A DNA stretch of 64,000 nt from Mesorhizobium koreense (GTDB lineage: Bacteria; Pseudomonadota; Alphaproteobacteria; Rhizobiales; Rhizobiaceae): the NCBI RefSeq assembly GCF_031656215.1, contig NZ_CP134228.1, forward strand, positions 4,421,001 through 4,485,000, read 5' to 3'. Below are positions 44,019 through 52,523 of this stretch, piece after piece; positions within the stretch are counted from its first letter, which is position 1; each line of letters opens with the position of its first letter. The position numbers and the translations under genes were made by a program. The notes beneath the pieces were generated by a model. The model was not told where the DNA came from and did no database searches. It saw nothing but the letters and a program-made list of their open reading frames with translations.

Positions 44019-44146
44019 GTGTGTGAATTTGCGAGTGAGCGCGGGATCGTGGTTTCGTATGAGACGATCCGCCGGTGAGCCATCAAGTTCGGGCCGGGTT
44101 ATGCTCGCCGCTTGCGCTGCAAGCAGCCACCTTCATTGACCTCGGG
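44019..44146 (+). pseudogene. Remnant of an IS6-family transposase, N-terminal part
   Basis: The plus strand encodes EFASERGIVVSYETIRR, a TGA stop, then AIKFGPGYARRLRCKQP. This is the helix-turn-helix part of IS6-family transposases, which normally reads ERGIxVSYETIRRWxxKFG. The stop replaces the invariant tryptophan codon by one base change. No start, DDE domain or terminal repeats remain. It lies between the GntR gene and the shikimate-dehydrogenase-like gene and occupies much of that gap. A C-terminal fragment of the same family in the same orientation lies at 54790-55007. Confidence 0.7.
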
Positions 44147-44187
44147 AGAGTATCGCTACGTTCGTGAGGTATCGGCCAAAGGCTTCT

Positions 44188-44973
44188 TCATTCCAAAAAG
44201 AACTCCAATATGGCGCTTGCCTGGCCCTCGGTCATGGCCGTTCCAGCAACCAGTTTAGCGCCCGCTTTCGCTGCTTCACGAAGAAGGGGCGTGGCCTGGC
44301 TGCCGGGAACGATGTCAACCACGGTCATTGACGAGGAAAGCGCTCCTATTTCCCCCGGCAACCCATCTCCTGCCTTCATGCCGATCGGCGTTGCATTGAT
44401 CAGGATATCATGTCCTTTCGCAAGCGCTGGTCCCACACGGGTTTCACAGTTCGGATAGCTTTGCCGAATTCGCTCGGAAAGATCCTCCGCCCGTCCGGGA
44501 TCGAGATCATTGATGGTAATCGAAGAAGCCCCGGCTTCGGCGAAAGCAAATCCGATAGCGCTGCCGGCACCGCCCGCGCCAATAAGCAGGATCTTCGACC
44601 CGGCGACCTTGGTCTGGACAGCCACTGCACGAAGCAGGCCAATTCCATCGAACATATCTCCGGTCCATCGCCCGCTGGGTTCCCGCTTCATGGCGTTTAT
44701 GCCACCGATTTGCCGCGCCCTCTCGGACGGGTTGTCGACCAGGGCAAGACATTTTCCCTTGAAGGGATAGGTGACCACGAGCCCGTCGAGATTTCCGAGG
44801 CTCATGATGCCGCCCATCACCTTGATGAAGTGTTCTTCAGGGACATGGAAGGGAACGAGTGCGGCATTGACGCCGGACTTTTGGATCAAGGGATTGAGAA
44901 GAGCCGGTGTTTTTGCCTGTTTGATGGGATCGCCGACGATTCCAAAAAGTCTGGTAGCTCCATCGATTTTCAT
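44188..44973 (-). CDS. Shikimate dehydrogenase-like oxidoreductase
   Basis: A 261-residue protein of the AroE superfamily. The substrate domain starts with LFGIVGDPIKQAKTPAL and has the catalytic lysine in VVTYPFKGK near residue 69. The NADP-binding domain has LIGAGGAGSAIGFAFAEAG near 130. Compared with true AroE, the PxxxSxSP segment lacks its serines (PIKQAKTP) and the GDNTDG site reads GDMFDG, losing the asparagine and threonine that hold shikimate while keeping the aspartate. It probably acts on a quinate-like or other cyclic polyol. It is the last gene of the minus-strand catabolic run. Confidence 0.8.
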   Translation of the reverse strand: MKIDGATRLFGIVGDPIKQAKTPALLNPLIQKSGVNAALVPFHVPEEHFIKVMGGIMSLGNLDGLVVTYPFKGKCLALVDNPSERARQIGGINAMKREPSGRWTGDMFDGIGLLRAVAVQTKVAGSKILLIGAGGAGSAIGFAFAEAGASSITINDLDPGRAEDLSERIRQSYPNCETRVGPALAKGHDILINATPIGMKAGDGLPGEIGALSSSMTVVDIVPGSQATPLLREAAKAGAKLVAGTAMTEGQASAILEFFLE

Positions 44974-45012
44974 TGCCTGACTCCTCTCGTCACTGGCGGT
45001 TCCGGCGAGTTG

Positions 45013-45792
45013 CTAGACGCGATGTATCTGCAGGCCTCCGCCGATATCCACATGTATCCCCGTGGCGAAGGGAATATCGCCTCTGGCCAAAGTGGCGATG
45101 GCCTTGGCGACATCCTCGGGTTCTCCCCACCGCCCCATCGGCACGCCTCCGGTTTCTATGAAGTTGTTATAACGGCCCGCGGCCGGCTCGGTCATCCGGG
45201 TAGCGATAATGCCTGGCCGGACCTCGAAGACGGCTATTCCCGCAGCCGCGAGCCGGGAGGCGAAGAGCTTCGTCATCATCGTCAAACCGGCCTTGGTGAT
45301 GCAGTAATCGCCCCGGTTTTCGCCTACGATCTCTGCATTGGCGGAGCTGACAGTGATAATGCTGCGCTTTGAAGCGGCGTCTTTTGCGGCATCCCGCAGA
45401 AGACGTCGGGCGACGCTTTGCGTAAGGAAAAACGTACCCCTGAGATTGATCGCCACCGCCCGATCGAAGCTTTCCGGCTGCAGGTCAAGCAAATCTCCAC
45501 GGACCAGTGACGTCACACCTGCATTGTTGACGAGGCAAGTGATCCTCCCGAGGTCAGCTTCCACGCGATCCAGCAGATCTTCATGACTTTCAATCCTGGC
45601 AAGATCAAACCCGTAGGTTCGGGCCCTGCCCCCCTTCCCCACATCGGGCGTCTGGGACAGAGGTTCTTGCGTCTCCTCGAGATCGGCCATCGCAACGTCG
45701 AAGCCCGCCGCGAAAAGATGCGTGGAGACGGCATGGCCGATACCGCCACCAGACCCTGTGACCAAGGCGACGCCGCGCGAAATCGCTTTCAT
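45013..45792 (-). CDS. Short-chain dehydrogenase/reductase
   Basis: A 259-residue classical SDR. The nucleotide motif is TGSGGGIGHAV near residue 12. NNAGV follows near 90, and the catalytic serine and the YxxxK pair are in SSANAEIVGENRGDYCITKAG around 149 to 166. DLEETQEP after the second strand favours NAD over NADP. It would oxidise or reduce a hydroxyl or keto group in the same pathway as the shikimate-dehydrogenase-like enzyme and the FAH-family hydrolase. Substrate not predictable. GAACTTTAAGA before the ATG offers only a weak ribosome binding site. Confidence 0.9.
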   Translation of the reverse strand: MKAISRGVALVTGSGGGIGHAVSTHLFAAGFDVAMADLEETQEPLSQTPDVGKGGRARTYGFDLARIESHEDLLDRVEADLGRITCLVNNAGVTSLVRGDLLDLQPESFDRAVAINLRGTFFLTQSVARRLLRDAAKDAASKRSIITVSSANAEIVGENRGDYCITKAGLTMMTKLFASRLAAAGIAVFEVRPGIIATRMTEPAAGRYNNFIETGGVPMGRWGEPEDVAKAIATLARGDIPFATGIHVDIGGGLQIHRV

Positions 45793-45810
45793 TCTTAAAG
45801 TTCCCGCACT

Positions 45811-46527
45811 TCAAGCGAAGGAGCGATGCCTCTTCGCCTTCCCGATCAAATCCGACTTGGCCAGCGAGAATTGCAGCACGTAGGTGCCGCGTCTTACCTC
45901 CGGATCTGCGCCTACGGCCGCCAGGTTGCCATCACTCAGCAGCCCCTTGCGTAAACTCTCGATTACATCGGCTTGGACAGTTTCAACCAGTACGACCCAT
46001 GCCGCCGTCTCGTCTGGTCCCCCTCGCAGCCGCATCTCGGCTGTCTCTCCGGTACCCTGCCCGGCCTGCCCTTCGAGCAGGTGGGTTCCGACAACGCCGT
46101 ATTCCTGTGCAACAGTATTCAACACCGTCTCTACAAGCCGGCGTCTGAATCCGGACGCTTCGATCCGCGTTTGCAGCCTCAGCGTCTCAATGAAAGCGCC
46201 CTCGCCCGATCCCTCAGTCATGGCCACATTGCAAATCGTGCGGGATGTATCGCGGAAAAAGCGCACGACTTCGCGCGTCCATTCCGACGGATCGTTCAGC
46301 GCCTCCCGATAGGCCGGCGACATCAGGTCGGAAGCGAAGGAGGTTTCGTAGAAATTGAAGAACTTCGGTTCGCCGTTGAGCGCCACATATCTGCGGCCGC
46401 GCAAAAAGCCCGGAAGCGCAACCCTCTCCGGAATATGCTCATGAACGTGCCACTTCAGGAACTCGCCTTCCATTTCCGGATCTATGCCGTTCCAGATGGC
46501 CAGAACACCTTTGCCAAGCAGGGACAA
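45811..46527 (-). CDS. Hypothetical protein, probable dimeric alpha/beta-barrel fold
   Basis: A 238-residue cytoplasmic protein. The N-terminal LAIWNGIDPEMEGEFLKWHV, EHIPERVALPGFLRGRRYVA and the phenylalanine-rich FFNFYETSF resemble the DUF4286/EthD-like ferredoxin folds common in aromatic or steroid degradation clusters. The second half (from about residue 125, RIEASGFRRRLVETVL) is less familiar. The only in-frame start near the conserved N-terminus is a TTG at 46527 with AGGAAG at good distance. It is encoded between an SDR and an FAH-family hydrolase. Enzymatic activity is not established. Confidence 0.6.
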   Translation of the reverse strand: MSLLGKGVLAIWNGIDPEMEGEFLKWHVHEHIPERVALPGFLRGRRYVALNGEPKFFNFYETSFASDLMSPAYREALNDPSEWTREVVRFFRDTSRTICNVAMTEGSGEGAFIETLRLQTRIEASGFRRRLVETVLNTVAQEYGVVGTHLLEGQAGQGTGETAEMRLRGGPDETAAWVVLVETVQADVIESLRKGLLSDGNLAAVGADPEVRRGTYVLQFSLAKSDLIGKAKRHRSFA

Positions 46528-46611
46528 TTTGCTTCCTCACATGTTCGCAGTTCAGCAAAAGACGAAACTCTCCATCCGCCTGCTGTGCCGGTGAATATAC
46601 CCGGTCGGGTT

Positions 46612-47505
46612 TCAAGCAAGCTGTGGCCACAAACCGTGCGCCCAAGCCTCGCTCATCGCGGGAGCGTAGGGAACAACGCGCTGCTCCTGCACACCCAAGC
46701 CGGTGACACCAAGGCGCATGGTGTCGCCCGCCTTCATGAAGACGGGCGGGCTCTTGCCGAGGCCGACGCCGGGGGGCGTCCCGGTCGTGACGATATCGCC
46801 CAGCTGCAGCGCCATGAAGCGGCTGAGGTAAGACAGGAGAAACGCGCAGGTGAAGATCATCCGCGTCGTCGTGCCGTTCTGGACACGCTTGCCGTTCAGG
46901 TTCAGCCAGAGATCGAGCTTCTGCGGGTCCGGCACCTCGTCGGCCGTTACCAGCCACGGGCCGCAAGGGGCAAAGGTCGGATAGCTCTTGCCTTTGGTCC
47001 ACTGGCCATCCTTCTCGAGTTGGAACTCGCGCTCGGAAATGTCGTTCAGCACGCAATAACCGGCGATGTATTCGAGCGCGCGTTCTTCCGGAACATGCCA
47101 ACAGGGTTGGCCAATGACGAAGGCGAGTTCGACCTCCCAATCGAGCTTCGTCGAACCGGGTGCCAGCAGTACCGGATCGTTTGCGCCGCAAAGCGCCGAA
47201 GTGTGTTTGTTGAACAGGATCGGCTCGCGGGGAATAGGAGCGTTCGTTTCCTCCGCATGATCCGTATAGTTCAGGCCGATGCAGACGAGGTTCGGTACCC
47301 GTGCGACCGGGACGCCATACCGGACGGGTCCTTGAATGGCGGGAAGAGAGTTCGGATCAAGCTTTCGCAAGGCGTCGAGACCTTCCGGTGCAATCACCGA
47401 CTGGTCGATGTCCGCCACGACACCGGACAGGTCGCGCAATGTTCCGGCACCATCCACAAGCCCCGGCCTTTCCGAGCCCGCAGAGCCATATCTGAACAGT
47501 TTCAT
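46612..47505 (-). CDS. Fumarylacetoacetate hydrolase (FAH) family protein
   Basis: A 297-residue metal-dependent hydrolase or isomerase. An N-terminal domain of about 70 residues precedes the FAH core: CIGLNYTDHAEETN (near 75), FNKHTSALCG, the metal ligands in LDWEVELAFVIG near 120, NDISEREFQ near 155 and TTGTPPGVGLG near 245. Members cleave acylpyruvates, decarboxylate oxaloacetate-like acids or hydrate 2-oxopent-4-enoates, and are typical of ring-cleavage pathways. Here it follows the CoA-transferase gene after 110 bases. Reaction not assignable more closely. Confidence 0.88.
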   Translation of the reverse strand: MKLFRYGSAGSERPGLVDGAGTLRDLSGVVADIDQSVIAPEGLDALRKLDPNSLPAIQGPVRYGVPVARVPNLVCIGLNYTDHAEETNAPIPREPILFNKHTSALCGANDPVLLAPGSTKLDWEVELAFVIGQPCWHVPEERALEYIAGYCVLNDISEREFQLEKDGQWTKGKSYPTFAPCGPWLVTADEVPDPQKLDLWLNLNGKRVQNGTTTRMIFTCAFLLSYLSRFMALQLGDIVTTGTPPGVGLGKSPPVFMKAGDTMRLGVTGLGVQEQRVVPYAPAMSEAWAHGLWPQLA

Positions 47506-47615
47506 GATATTTTTCCTTTGCGATTCCAGCCAGGTGGGAGGTCCCCGGCACGATCAAACGAAACGGTCAGCCGGGAATCTCGAGATACAGAGACCTCAGC
47601 ATGATTGACGCTCTT

Positions 47616-49211
47616 TCAGCCGGGTAAGGACCTTCGCGGCACGCGAGCCCCCGACGGCGCACTCCTAAGATCTTCGGCAAGCCCCATTGGAGCGGGATCG
47701 AACAGCCGGACATCCATGGTGACGAGCTTTTCGGAGACGGACGGGCGGAACGCCATATGCGCGAAAACATCCCGTTCGATATCGATTCCCGGGGCGACCT
47801 CGATGAGCCGCAGCCCATCCGGCGTGATGTCGAACACCGCCCGCTCCGTCACGAATATGGCGATGCGGCCTTGTTCGGAGGCAAACCTGGAACTGTAGCA
47901 AATCTGCTCGACCGAGGAGACGAACTTCTTGTGACGGCCTTCGTTCAGGATCTTCAACTGACCGTCGACGCACCGAAGTTCCAGCCCGCCCGAGGTGAAC
48001 GTCCCGCTGAACACCACCTTCCTGGCATTCTGGCTGATGTTGACGAATCCGCCGACGCCGACGATCTTTTCGCCGAAGCGGCTGACGTTGACATTGCCCT
48101 GGGGATCGACCTCGGCGAAGGAAAGGAACGCGACGTCCAGCCCCCCGCCGTCATAGAAGTCGAACTGGTAAGGCTGGTCGACAACGGCGTCGAAGTTTTG
48201 CGCGGCGCCGGAATCCACACCCGTCAGCGGAGCACCGCCGATATAACCCTGCTCGTTGGTCAGAACGATCCGGTCGAGAATGTTTTCCTCTGCAGCAACG
48301 GCCGAGACTCCGGTCGAGATCCCGGCACCGAGATTGCAGATTGCGCCGATCCGCAATTCCATCGCGGCACGTCGGGCGACGATTTTCCTCTCGGTGAAAG
48401 GAAGTCGCACCATCGCGTCCAGAGGAACACGAAGCTCGCCGGAATAACCTGGGTTGTACGCCGTCGCATAGGTTTGCTTCTGCTCGGGATCGACCACGAC
48501 ATAGTCGACGAAGATACCGGGTATCTTCACCTCCCGCGCGGGCAGGGTCCGGCGCTTGGCGAGGCGCTTGACCTGGACGATTACTGCAGCGCCCTGGCGC
48601 CGCGCGGCTTGCGCGCTCGAAAGCATCTCGCCTGGTATCGCCTCATGCTCCATAGTGATGTTGCCGTCCTCGTCCGAGGTGGTGCCACGCAGAATTACCA
48701 CGTCGAGAGGCAGCGGCTTGAAGCGCAGCCATTCCTCACCGTCGATCTCGATCAGTTCGACCAGGTCTTCCCTGGCGCTGCTGCTCTGGCGCGCGCCCAA
48801 CTGGCGAGGGTCGATGAACGTATGCAGTCCCGTCTTGGTGATCAGGCCGGGACGGCCGGCTGCCATCTCGCGCGTCAACTGAGCGATCACGCCCTGCGGC
48901 AGCGTGTAGGATTCGATCTTGTTGTCGCGCGCCAGCGCGATCAAGGGCGGAGAGTCGATCAAGGCGCTCGTCACGCTCCGCTTGAGCATTCCGGGATGGC
49001 GAAAACAGGCCGCTCCTTTCAGCTTCCGGTCCCCGATCCCGACAGCGTGAATGAGGGTGAGGTCGCGGGGCGTCCCCGTCTCCAGAAAGCGTGCCTCTAT
49101 TGCGTCAAGAACGGCCTGAGGCACGCAGTGACCGCCGCCCGAGCCGCTGACGAAAACATTGTCTCCGGGTTGAACAAGGCTTGCCGCATCTTTGGCGCCG
49201 ATGATCTTCAT
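47616..49211 (-). CDS. Acyl-CoA:acetate/3-ketoacid (propionate-type) CoA-transferase
   Basis: A 531-residue enzyme with the alpha and beta halves fused, as in propionate CoA-transferase and YdiF. The N-terminal half has DNVFVSGSGGGHCVPQAVLDA. The C-terminal half carries the catalytic glutamate in TNEQGYIGGAP near residue 338 and DGGGLDVAFLSFAEVD. It moves CoA between an acyl-CoA and a free acid, activating a pathway acid for beta-oxidation-like steps. An AT-rich stretch at 49230-49290 precedes the start, where a promoter would fit. The IclR gene ends 80 bases upstream on the same strand. Confidence 0.92.
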   Translation of the reverse strand: MKIIGAKDAASLVQPGDNVFVSGSGGGHCVPQAVLDAIEARFLETGTPRDLTLIHAVGIGDRKLKGAACFRHPGMLKRSVTSALIDSPPLIALARDNKIESYTLPQGVIAQLTREMAAGRPGLITKTGLHTFIDPRQLGARQSSSAREDLVELIEIDGEEWLRFKPLPLDVVILRGTTSDEDGNITMEHEAIPGEMLSSAQAARRQGAAVIVQVKRLAKRRTLPAREVKIPGIFVDYVVVDPEQKQTYATAYNPGYSGELRVPLDAMVRLPFTERKIVARRAAMELRIGAICNLGAGISTGVSAVAAEENILDRIVLTNEQGYIGGAPLTGVDSGAAQNFDAVVDQPYQFDFYDGGGLDVAFLSFAEVDPQGNVNVSRFGEKIVGVGGFVNISQNARKVVFSGTFTSGGLELRCVDGQLKILNEGRHKKFVSSVEQICYSSRFASEQGRIAIFVTERAVFDITPDGLRLIEVAPGIDIERDVFAHMAFRPSVSEKLVTMDVRLFDPAPMGLAEDLRSAPSGARVPRRSLPG

Positions 49212-49291
49212 CTCGCATTCTTTCTGTACGTTCTGATCGGAAATATTATCGTGCCGAGGCAGAATATCTTATATTTTAAATAGAAAATGCC

Positions 49292-50125
49292 TCAATTTGA
49301 AGATATATTTTCCATACTTACTTCTGGTGACCTTATTTGTTTGTCCAGTCTCATTCGCAAGGGCCACAATTTCGACAGTTCTGATGCCGCCGCGGTAACG
49401 ACGGGGCCAAGTTCCTGGACGCGCTCTTCGGTCAGCCTGACGCTCGGCCCGGCAACGCTCACGGTTCCCGCAACCGGGCCGTCCTCGCGCGACCGGATCG
49501 CCGCCGCCAAAGCGGTCACGCCCGGCTCCGCCTCGCCCATCGCGAGCCCGTAGCCACGCCTAGCGGTGACCTCCAGTTCTTGCATGAGCGATGACACCGA
49601 GCGGACGACGTTGGGTCCGAACGTAGCAGAATCACCAAACCCGCCATTCTTCATGACGATCCGCACCGCATCGTCGACAGGAAGCGTCGAGAGCCATGCT
49701 TTCCCGCTCGCTGTCGCGTGGAGAGGAACCGTGGCTACCGTGTCGGTTGGCTGATACATCAAGCCGCCCTTGGCGCCCTGCGCGTAGGCGACCCAAACCA
49801 ATGTGTCGGAATCGACCACCGCCATACGGACGAACTCGCGCGACGCTGCCGCAAGATTGTCCAGGAGCGGCTGGCAGATATCGGGAATTCCTGTTGCGAC
49901 ATAGAAGCGCTGCCCGAGGACAGCGAGACGCATGGTCAGCCTGTAAAAGCCTGTTTGCGGATCCTGCTTTGCCCAGCCGAGATCGACCAGGGTCGCGAGC
50001 AGCCGATGTGCTCCGCTCTTCGGAAGTTCGAGCTTCTCCGCTATCTCGCCCAAGGGTAATTCATCCGCGTTTTCCGCGAGCAGTTGAATGATCGACAGAC
50101 AACGTTCGGCGGGGACGTGGGTCAT
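49292..50125 (-). CDS. IclR-family transcriptional regulator
   Basis: A 277-residue regulator. The N-terminal winged helix (about 8 to 65) reads LPLGEIAEKLELPKSGAHRL. The C-terminal GAF-like effector domain contains VALAYAQG-like VAYAQGAKGGLMYQ, TVPLHATASGKAWLSTLP and RRGYGLAMGEAEPGVTALAA. IclR proteins bind small acids and often control aromatic or acyl degradation genes. It lies between the enoyl-CoA hydratase gene and the CoA-transferase gene, all on the minus strand. The 145 bases before it hold no gene. Confidence 0.9.
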   Translation of the reverse strand: MTHVPAERCLSIIQLLAENADELPLGEIAEKLELPKSGAHRLLATLVDLGWAKQDPQTGFYRLTMRLAVLGQRFYVATGIPDICQPLLDNLAAASREFVRMAVVDSDTLVWVAYAQGAKGGLMYQPTDTVATVPLHATASGKAWLSTLPVDDAVRIVMKNGGFGDSATFGPNVVRSVSSLMQELEVTARRGYGLAMGEAEPGVTALAAAIRSREDGPVAGTVSVAGPSVRLTEERVQELGPVVTAAASELSKLWPLRMRLDKQIRSPEVSMENISSN

Positions 50126-50270
50126 CAGGATTGTGCTGCCGTTGGATGGAAAGACACAGGCTGGCAGGCATGTAACGGCTTCGCCGAGGATTCACGGATG
50201 CACGCTGTACCCTGCCGCGCCCAATCTAGCGCACGACTATTCGCCGTTATCGGTATTGGAACACGATTGA

Positions 50271-51101
50271 TCATCGGCCCTCGAACTCCGGCGCGCGCTT
50301 GGTGAAGAAGGCCTCGACGCCTTCATAGAGATCGCGAGAATCGAAGATCCGTTGTTGCGCCACAGTCGAAGCCGATAAAGCAGCGTCCAACGGCCCATCC
50401 TGCGCAGCCTCGACCAGCCGCTTGGCGAGCTTGTTGGAAAGAGGCCCGCGTCGAGCGATTGTCTCGGCAAGCTCCCTTGCGCAGACCAGCGCCGAACCGT
50501 CTGTTATCCGGTTGACTACCCCCCATTCCAAAGCCTTGCTGGCATCCAGGGTTTCGCCGGTAAAAAGCATTTCCTTTGCCCTTGACGGGCCGATCAACCG
50601 CACCAGACGGACCGATCCATTGCCGGCGAGCCCGCCCAGTTGTGATTCCGGCAACCCGATTTTCACGCCCTGACGAAGGACCCTGAGATCGCAGGCCAGT
50701 GCGAGTTCCAAGCCGCCTCCCAGCGCCGGCGCGTCGATGGCAGCGATCGTCGGAAAAGGGATGCGCGCAAGATTTCTCAGGACCATATCCTCGAAGAGAA
50801 TCTTGCGTTGGCTCGCATCCGCGTGAAGGTCGTCGAATTCCTTGATGTCGCTCCCGGCACAGAATGCCCGCGATTCTCCACCATGAAGAATGAGGCAGCG
50901 GAGGTTGCCGTCTTCCCTCACTCTCGCCAGCACCTTGTTGAGTTCTACAAGGAACGGCTGCGTGACGAGATTGAGCGGGCCGTTCGAAAGCGTGATCTCG
51001 GCGATCGCGTCACGAAACTCGACCAAGACAGGCGACGCCGTGGCGACATTCGAAGCAGTTCCGGCCTCTGTCGGCTTGATACCCATCCCGGTGCTTTTCA
51101 T
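50271..51101 (-). CDS. Enoyl-CoA hydratase/isomerase family protein
   Basis: A 276-residue crotonase-fold enzyme. The oxyanion-hole segments are ESRAFCAGSDIKEF near residue 80 and APALGGGLELALACDLRV near 128. A catalytic glutamate lies in GLPESQLGGLAG near 153, while the first glutamate position is not conserved, as in several non-hydratase family members. It would hydrate or cleave an acyl-CoA made by the nearby CoA-transferase. The ATG overlaps the ATPase stop by four bases. The N-terminal 25 residues are an unusual polar extension. Confidence 0.88.
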   Translation of the reverse strand: MKSTGMGIKPTEAGTASNVATASPVLVEFRDAIAEITLSNGPLNLVTQPFLVELNKVLARVREDGNLRCLILHGGESRAFCAGSDIKEFDDLHADASQRKILFEDMVLRNLARIPFPTIAAIDAPALGGGLELALACDLRVLRQGVKIGLPESQLGGLAGNGSVRLVRLIGPSRAKEMLFTGETLDASKALEWGVVNRITDGSALVCARELAETIARRGPLSNKLAKRLVEAAQDGPLDAALSASTVAQQRIFDSRDLYEGVEAFFTKRAPEFEGR

Positions 51102-51928
51102 CCTTGGGTCGCAGGCCGGGTCGGCGATCCGATCCCGTGAAGAATGCCCAATCGCTCGAAATGCTTGTGAATTCTGCTGACGTACGCGCCAAACTCGGGC
51201 GCATCGCCAAGTACGATCGGACGCGGGCGCGGAAGATTGATATGGATATCGTCGATCACCTCACCGGGGCTCGGGCTCATGACAAGGACACGATCGGATA
51301 GTCCGACAGCCTCCTCCACGCTATGCGTAATGAAGAGAACCGTCGGCCTCCGCCTCATCCACAACGATTCGAGGTCCGATCGCACCTGTAGACGCGTTAG
51401 CGCATCCAAAGCGCCAAACGGCTCATCCATCAGAAGGACGGCGGGGTCGTGAACAAGGCTGCGAATGAGAGAGACGCGCTGGCGCATACCGCCTGAAAGC
51501 TGGCGTGGGTATTTTGTCATCGCATGTTCGAGTTGCAGCTGAGCGAACAGCTCCTTTGCGCGCAGCTCTATTTCCTTGCGCGGCAGCCCGCGAATATCGG
51601 CATGCAACATCACATTCTTGAATGCCGTCCGGAACTCGAGAAGCAGATGGTCCTGAAAGGCGATCCCGACATCCGTGATCGGCTTCGAGACCCGTTTGCC
51701 GCCGACTTCGATTTCGCCGGTCGTCCGCTCCAAAAGCCCGGCCACCATGAGCATGAGAGTACTCTTGCCGCAACCGGACGCGCCCACCACGGAAACGAAC
51801 TCGCCGGCGCCGATCGAAGCGCTCACCTTCTTCAATGCGCGGAAAGGCTTGTCCGTATCCTCGCCGAATATCTTCGAGACGTTCTCGATGGCGATCGGAA
51901 CGCCGCAAACCTGGCGTTGGTTCTTCAT
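51098..51928 (-). CDS. ABC transporter ATP-binding protein, SsuB/TauB type
   Basis: A 276-residue ATPase: Walker A GASGCGKST near residue 50, signature LSGGMRQRVSLIRSLVHD, Walker B VLLMDEPFGALD, switch FITHSVEEAV. The class serves nitrate, sulfonate, taurine and thiamine-precursor importers. ATG 51928 is preferred to a TTG three codons earlier, which overlaps the stop of the MaoC gene. The cognate permease (53585-54451) and binding protein (52524-53528) are separated from it by the MaoC gene but lie in the same operon. Confidence 0.92.
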   Translation of the reverse strand: MKNQRQVCGVPIAIENVSKIFGEDTDKPFRALKKVSASIGAGEFVSVVGASGCGKSTLMLMVAGLLERTTGEIEVGGKRVSKPITDVGIAFQDHLLLEFRTAFKNVMLHADIRGLPRKEIELRAKELFAQLQLEHAMTKYPRQLSGGMRQRVSLIRSLVHDPAVLLMDEPFGALDALTRLQVRSDLESLWMRRRPTVLFITHSVEEAVGLSDRVLVMSPSPGEVIDDIHINLPRPRPIVLGDAPEFGAYVSRIHKHFERLGILHGIGSPTRPATQG

Positions 51929-51933
51929 CTCGC

Positions 51934-52455
51934 TCAAGGCCGCGGATTCCTTACAGCCGCTGCGGATTCACCCGACGAAGCCGCGACCGCCTCGAGCGGA
52001 ACCTTGGAGACCAGAAGCGCCTTGCGGCCACGCTGGACGGTCTTTCCATCTTGCGTGACCACTTCGACGTCGAATGTAGCGATCGCCTGGCTGGGCCGTG
52101 ATCTGCTGTCGCGCAACTCGGCCAGTGCATAGTTCACGAAGATCGTGTCACCGATGTAGATCGGACCGACGAACTTCCAGTCGCTTATTCCAAGGAACGC
52201 GATCGCCGTTTCTCTCAGCTCTCCGGTTCGCGCCCACATCAAGCCATGCGCATAGGCCAGTCCAAGCATCCCGTGAGCCACCCTTTGGCCGAACTCACTG
52301 CTGCGGGCATAGACATCGCTTGTGTGAAGCTCCGAGAAATCGCCGGTAAGCCCGGCGAAGCCGACCACGTCGGCATCCGTGATTGTCCGTCCCGGACTGC
52401 GAAACTGCATGCCCACGAACAAATCGTCATAACGGTAGGAAGTCTTTCCAGTCAT
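51934..52455 (-). CDS. MaoC-like dehydratase (hotdog fold)
   Basis: A 173-residue single-hotdog R-specific enoyl-CoA hydratase-like protein. The hydratase-2 motif is visible as LTGDFSELHTSDVYARSS, with FGQRVAHGMLGL completing the active site, so both the aspartate and the histidine are kept (about residues 35 to 65). GRTITDADVVGFAG is typical for the group, including mesaconyl- and other acyl-CoA hydratases. Placed between importer subunits, it likely acts on the CoA ester of the imported compound. Confidence 0.9.
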   Translation of the reverse strand: MTGKTSYRYDDLFVGMQFRSPGRTITDADVVGFAGLTGDFSELHTSDVYARSSEFGQRVAHGMLGLAYAHGLMWARTGELRETAIAFLGISDWKFVGPIYIGDTIFVNYALAELRDSRSRPSQAIATFDVEVVTQDGKTVQRGRKALLVSKVPLEAVAASSGESAAAVRNPRP

Positions 52456-52523
52456 CCTGACACAGGCTCTCTTTTAGCAGTCGCGGCCCGCTTCAAGATC
52501 CGCGGGCCGCGTAACGCTCAACA

